Shown: positions 60,340 to 64,000 of the stretch, piece by piece
Position numbering within the stretch: the first letter of the stretch is position 1
How the letters are laid out: each line of letters begins with the position of its first letter
Origin: Bdellovibrio reynosensis
GTDB taxonomy: Bacteria > Bdellovibrionota > Bdellovibrionia > Bdellovibrionales > Bdellovibrionaceae
Direction of reading: 5' to 3'
Assembly (NCBI RefSeq): GCF_022814725.1
Contig: NZ_CP093442.1
Span: 3,286,001-3,350,000, forward strand
DNA: 64,000 nucleotides
Translations under genes and position numbers: made by a program
The notes under the pieces: generated by a model
What the model saw: the letters and a program-made list of their open reading frames with translations, nothing else
Databases searched by the model: none
Told to the model about the DNA's origin: nothing

Positions 60340-61074
60340 ATGTCGCAAATAGATCAATTCCTTAACGCGCTAAAAAGAGCTTTGAAGGCCAAAAATGTTT
60401 TGTACCGCGATCTTGCTAAGGCCCTGGATCTGAGCGAATCCAGCGTCAAAAGAATTCTTTCTAGCAAAAGCTTAAGCCTAGAGCGTTTAGAAGAAATCTG
60501 TCGAGTTGCTGATATCAGTTTTTCAGAAGTAGTGAAGTCAGCCAATCTAGAAGAGGCCAACCAGGTCGTCATCTTAACGGACGACCAAGAGCGCGCCTTA
60601 GCTGAAAACATCCGCTTACTGCATTACTATATGATGTTGCATGAAGGAAAGACGCCGCAAAAAATCGAACGTGAATATCAGATCACTCCGGCTGAATCTA
60701 AAAAGTATTTGTTCCAGTTGGATCGCCTCAAACTTTTAGAACTGCACCCACGTGATAAAGTGAAATTTAAAAAAACTGGCTTCCTACGCTTCCATCGTGA
60801 TGGGCCCGTTGGTAAGGCTTTGTTTGAACAAACTAAATCAAGCTATTTAAATTACGATTTTCGTCCTGAAGACTATATTCGTTTTTCATTCTTAAAAGTC
60901 AGTCCTCCAACTTTAGCTAAATACAAAGCCAAGTTAGAAAGACTGCTTTTAGAGTTGCAAGAAGAATCTAGGTTTGAAGGGGAGCATAATGTGCCAGTAG
61001 TTGAAACGGGCGTACTGCTTTCGTTCCGCCCATGGCAATATTCGTACATGGGTGCGATTAAGAAAAAAGACTAA
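60340..61074 (+). CDS. XRE-type helix-turn-helix regulator
   Basis: A 244-residue cytoplasmic protein. The N-terminal HTH (LYRDLAKALDLSESSVKRIL, SLSLERLEEICRVADIS) is of the Cro/C1 type. The C-terminal 150 residues (HYYMMLHEGKTPQKIEREYQ, KYLFQLDRLKLLELH) hold a winged-helix-like region and no ligand domain I know. I start at ATG 60340, with GAGGTG upstream; an earlier in-frame ATG (60271) would add 23 residues. It is divergent from the 52-residue ORF and ABC genes, so it may regulate them (inference). Confidence 0.85.
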   Translation: MSQIDQFLNALKRALKAKNVLYRDLAKALDLSESSVKRILSSKSLSLERLEEICRVADISFSEVVKSANLEEANQVVILTDDQERALAENIRLLHYYMMLHEGKTPQKIEREYQITPAESKKYLFQLDRLKLLELHPRDKVKFKKTGFLRFHRDGPVGKALFEQTKSSYLNYDFRPEDYIRFSFLKVSPPTLAKYKAKLERLLLELQEESRFEGEHNVPVVETGVLLSFRPWQYSYMGAIKKKD

Positions 61075-61087
61075 CTTTGTTCCGGGC

Positions 61088-61110
61088 TCACTCCGGCGAT
61101 GCCGGAGTGA
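61088..61110. repeat. Perfect hairpin between convergent genes
   Basis: TCACTCCGGC (61088-61097) and GCCGGAGTGA (61101-61110) form a perfect 10-bp stem around GAT. No T-run follows, so it is a weak terminator at best. The inner 19 nt, ACTCCGGCGATGCCGGAGT, matches 16 of 19 with the hairpin at 15861-15879. Confidence 0.75.
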
Positions 61111-61111
61111 A

Positions 61112-64000
61112 TTAGTCGATGCGTTTGATACTTAAAGAACCAGCATAACCGACAGTAGCGTACTGAAGATAAGTTTCAACGCCTGTCGGAGGCCCGCAGG
61201 TAATCAAATTGCCGACTGATAACGTGCCCATGAAATTAGATTCAGTAAAAGAGGCAGCGGTCGTGACGTGGTCATGATTCCACATAGCATCCGTTCTGCT
61301 ATCTAAGACTGAACGGTCACCATCTACACCAATACCAACATAGGAAGAACCAGTGCCAGAACCCCGTTGTACACAACGGATCTCATAGGTACCTGCTTTT
61401 AAAATGATGCAACCATTGGCATTGCTCGTACAATCAATACTAGTACCCACGTGGTGACCGTGATCCCAGGCATTTTTATAGTTAGACACCCAAGATGTAG
61501 GACCTTCTTTCATGCCCCAACTTTTCTGTCCATAAATTTCACCAGTCACTTTTAAGTTACCGCTGACTTCCATTTTTTCTACCGGAGCCGTCACACCAAC
61601 ACCTAATTTCCCAGTCTCTGTGATACGCACAGCTTCTGTATCTTTAGGTTTAAAGATGATGTGGGCTTCATCAGCATCATCGGCCATCGTACGGATTTTA
61701 AGACCTTGATAGTCATACATCATTTGGAAATAATCGACAGTGGATTCCCAAGATCTAGACATCGTAAAGGCACTTAGCCAAGAATCATCTTTTTCTACGA
61801 TATGAACCTGGGCAGCAGGTGCTGATGTGTTAACACCAACGTAACCATCACCGCGCACGACAAATGGATAACTTGGCGTACCGTCAGCATCAACCACGGT
61901 ATTGATAAGCTTAAATGTCGTAGCTGAGGTTCTATTAACAGCCGCACGAATAACATCGCCAATGAAGGCTGAGGCATGTCTTCCGGTTGCAACTAAAACG
62001 TCTTCACCGGCACCACCATCACCACCGCCATCAACCACAAGGGCAGGTTTGTTATCAGCAGCATTAGAGCCCACCTTCACAACACTTGAAGTTGTCGTCG
62101 TATAAGTACCTAACGTCGCTGAACCAACCACATGTAATTTTTCTGTTGGGGCGTTGAAACCAATACCGACGTTACCATTGGTATCTATACGCATACGCTC
62201 CGTACCGTTACCCGCAGAGGCAGCACCGGTATAGAATAAAATATTTTGCGCAGGAATCTTAGTTGAAGTCGGTCCAAAAGTAGGTTGTCCACCGATTGTC
62301 ACGTTGATAGATCCGCAATCAACCTCACTTCCCAACAACATCGTTGGTGAAGCCAAAGTACTGTGCGACATCACTGCATTATTAAACGTCCAACAGTTGC
62401 CTGGTACGCCAGTGACGATTTCACCTCTGACATCAAGCTTTGCTAGTGGCGACGTTGTGCCAACGCCCACTTGGCCCGTAGAAAGAATCGTCATCTTAGC
62501 TGTATTATTGGTGATAAGGTTCAAGCTATAAGCATCGGCCGCACCGACAGACATAGCAGCGCCCGTCGTATTCCCGCCAAGGACCACGGGATTGCTTGTG
62601 CCTGCAGGTAAAGCGGAAGCTGGAATTCTGCCGTTGCCATCAAGTAGCAATACTTCGCCAGCGGCTGTCCCTGCTGCCTTTGTCGAAGCCGTTCCAAGAC
62701 CAGAAACTTGAGTGTTTGCGATAGCGATCGTCTGACACTGAAATTTGTCTGTGATGGCGCTCCAGTTCATTGTTTGACCCGCCGTACATGAAGCCACGTC
62801 AAAGGCACTGCCACCGGTAGAGTTCACAAGCTCACTTAATTTTACAAAGTTCGCAGTCCATTTACTGGCAGTGTTATCCCATTTCAAAACTTTATTTGCA
62901 GTCGGAGCGGCAGTATCAACCGCATAACCTTGCAGTTTTGCGACTGCAGGACCAGGATAAGATCCACTTAAATCACCACTGGCTGATCCAGTCGGAGCGG
63001 CACCTGTTGTTGCAATTGTGATTGAACCAGTGCCATTCGCGATCGAGATACCTGTGCCCGCTGTTAGTGTCGCTTTGGTTAATGTATTTCCGGTGGTATT
63101 ACCAATTAAAAGCTCACCGTTCACATAGGAAGTTTGACCCGTACCACCTTTATTTACAGGGACAGCACTGGCTAAATTCGCTGGGGTTAAATTCGTGATT
63201 AAAGAACCATTCACCGCAGGAATTTTTGCGGTTCCATCAAGTTGTAGAATTTGATTATTTCCCGTACCTACGTTCACGTTTAAAGTCACGGCACCGGTTG
63301 TGCCGCCACCAGTAAGACCTGTACCCGCAGTTACGCCAGTGATCGTACCACCAGAACCTGCAGAAGAAGCGATACCAACCCAAGCACCCGAATTATATTG
63401 ATAGATAACTTTTGTATCCGTCGCAAAATAAATCGCACCTGCAGTAGGGGAGGCGGGTTTACTTGCATCCAGGCCCGTTTGCACTGAAGGAGTGCCCCCT
63501 GCATTCAACATGTAGTTGCCTGCAGCTTGTTTATTATTAAACGTATTCCAATCAGTCGAAGACAAGTAACCATTTGTTGAAGTGGTCGCTTGAGAAATGG
63601 AAATCGCTGGCGTCGTTGAACCCGTCGCCACAGACAATGGAGCGGAAGCTGTTACGTTAGTAACAGTACCACCAGCATTTGTATCTGTATCAGCAGCTGG
63701 CGCCCAGTTTGTGCCGTTATACTTAAGAACTTGTCCATTGGTAGGCGCAGTCGCATCAACACCCACTCCACGGATTTTCGCCACGGTTGGATTTGGATAG
63801 GTACTGCTTAAATCTCCACCCGCTGAACCCGTCGGCGCAGCACCAGATGTAGCGATGGTAATTGAGCCATTGCCATTCGTAATCGTAACACCAGTTCCCG
63901 CGGTCAAAGTAGACTTCGTTAAAGTGTTTCCAGAAGAGTTACCAATGAGAATTTGACCATCGGTATATGAGGACTGACCGGTACCACCTTTATTAACAGC
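61112..64000 (-). CDS. Tail-fibre-like repetitive surface protein, partial
   Basis: At least 962 residues are visible; the N-terminus is past the right edge. The visible part is rich in Gly, Thr, Ser and Asn. Repeats of the form VNKGGTGQTSYVNGELLIGN and TLTAGTGISIANGTGSITIA followed by GAAPTGSASGDLSGSYPGP occur at the right edge and again about 270 residues later. Other segments (GNVGIGFNAPTEKLHVVGSA, GKLGVGVTAPVEKMEVSGNL) are typical of trimeric tail-fibre and collar-like proteins. The last 130 residues (SWGMKEGPTSWVSNYKNAWD, CIILKAGTYEIRCVQRGSGT) form a distinct C-terminal domain, not an obvious S74 chaperone. It is probably cell-surface adhesin or fibre. Bdellovibrio genomes carry several such genes. 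Confidence 0.8.
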   Translation of the reverse strand, partial: AVNKGGTGQSSYTDGQILIGNSSGNTLTKSTLTAGTGVTITNGNGSITIATSGAAPTGSAGGDLSSTYPNPTVAKIRGVGVDATAPTNGQVLKYNGTNWAPAADTDTNAGGTVTNVTASAPLSVATGSTTPAISISQATTSTNGYLSSTDWNTFNNKQAAGNYMLNAGGTPSVQTGLDASKPASPTAGAIYFATDTKVIYQYNSGAWVGIASSAGSGGTITGVTAGTGLTGGGTTGAVTLNVNVGTGNNQILQLDGTAKIPAVNGSLITNLTPANLASAVPVNKGGTGQTSYVNGELLIGNTTGNTLTKATLTAGTGISIANGTGSITIATTGAAPTGSASGDLSGSYPGPAVAKLQGYAVDTAAPTANKVLKWDNTASKWTANFVKLSELVNSTGGSAFDVASCTAGQTMNWSAITDKFQCQTIAIANTQVSGLGTASTKAAGTAAGEVLLLDGNGRIPASALPAGTSNPVVLGGNTTGAAMSVGAADAYSLNLITNNTAKMTILSTGQVGVGTTSPLAKLDVRGEIVTGVPGNCWTFNNAVMSHSTLASPTMLLGSEVDCGSINVTIGGQPTFGPTSTKIPAQNILFYTGAASAGNGTERMRIDTNGNVGIGFNAPTEKLHVVGSATLGTYTTTTSSVVKVGSNAADNKPALVVDGGGDGGAGEDVLVATGRHASAFIGDVIRAAVNRTSATTFKLINTVVDADGTPSYPFVVRGDGYVGVNTSAPAAQVHIVEKDDSWLSAFTMSRSWESTVDYFQMMYDYQGLKIRTMADDADEAHIIFKPKDTEAVRITETGKLGVGVTAPVEKMEVSGNLKVTGEIYGQKSWGMKEGPTSWVSNYKNAWDHGHHVGTSIDCTSNANGCIILKAGTYEIRCVQRGSGTGSSYVGIGVDGDRSVLDSRTDAMWNHDHVTTAASFTESNFMGTLSVGNLITCGPPTGVETYLQYATVGYAGSLSIKRID

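Noticed and set aside
61112-64000. Prophage tail region
   Set aside because: No capsid, terminase, tail tube or integrase genes are visible beside the fibre-like protein.

Overview
The gene content points to a predatory or predator-related member of the Bdellovibrionota (Bdellovibrio or a close relative). The evidence is many signal-peptide-bearing outer-membrane proteins and lipoproteins, GYF_2, PilZ and CheX signalling proteins, TraF/PorV-like barrels, a DUF346/PLL-type lectin, very large secreted proteins, and a base composition that looks mid-40s % GC by eye. Species is not assigned. The window is densely coded (about 50 genes, short gaps) and chromosomal in character. I saw no tRNA, rRNA, CRISPR array, transposase or prophage.

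Layout. 1-7080 (minus): a packed five-gene operon of AMP-forming acyl-CoA ligase, one-domain formyltransferase homologue, alpha/beta-hydrolase/OleC-like ligase fusion, UbiA-type prenyltransferase and a PEP-synthase/RPH-like dikinase cut by the left edge. A Ser/Thr kinase with a PEGA domain lies just upstream on the same strand. 9148-15847: coaE, then a surface-protein island with three TraF/PorV-like barrels and two lipoproteins. 15886-21674: an AddB/AddA-like helicase-nuclease pair, followed by a PilZ membrane protein. 22613-30368: secreted or surface genes (DUF346 lectin, 1632-residue metzincin-like lipoprotein, TTHB210-like protein, small barrel). 30545-35165: RNase H with an extra C-terminal domain, an SDR, a lipoprotein, a monoacylglycerol-lipase-like hydrolase and nadB. 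35301-47097 (plus): a ten-gene tightly coupled run of histidine kinase, degenerate GGDEF protein, alr, mlaE-mlaF-mlaD, GYF/TPR protein, lipoprotein, YhaM-like nuclease and cysE. 47098-49185: two copies of a structured repeat element, a 39-residue basic ORF, a secreted protein and a cysteine-free rpsD. 49186-53106: hrpB, rsmI-like and HAD genes. 53205-56567: thioesterase, receiver-CheX, GYF-GYF-PilZ and vWA lipoprotein. 56498-60233: a heterodimeric ABC exporter preceded by a 52-residue ORF. 60340 to the right end: an XRE-type regulator and a repetitive tail-fibre-like surface protein that runs off the edge.

How they work together. Much of the window concerns the cell envelope: Mla lipid transport linked to peptidoglycan precursor supply (alr), outer-membrane barrels with lipoprotein partners, adhesion or lectin proteins and exporters. 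The signalling genes (PilZ, CheX, degenerate GGDEF, PEGA kinase) suggest cyclic-di-GMP, motility or envelope-state control. Two sites resemble sigma-28 (FliA) promoters. The strongest candidates for something undescribed are the 1-7080 lipid-like biosynthetic operon and the dispersed structured element at 47088-47162 and 49060-49178.
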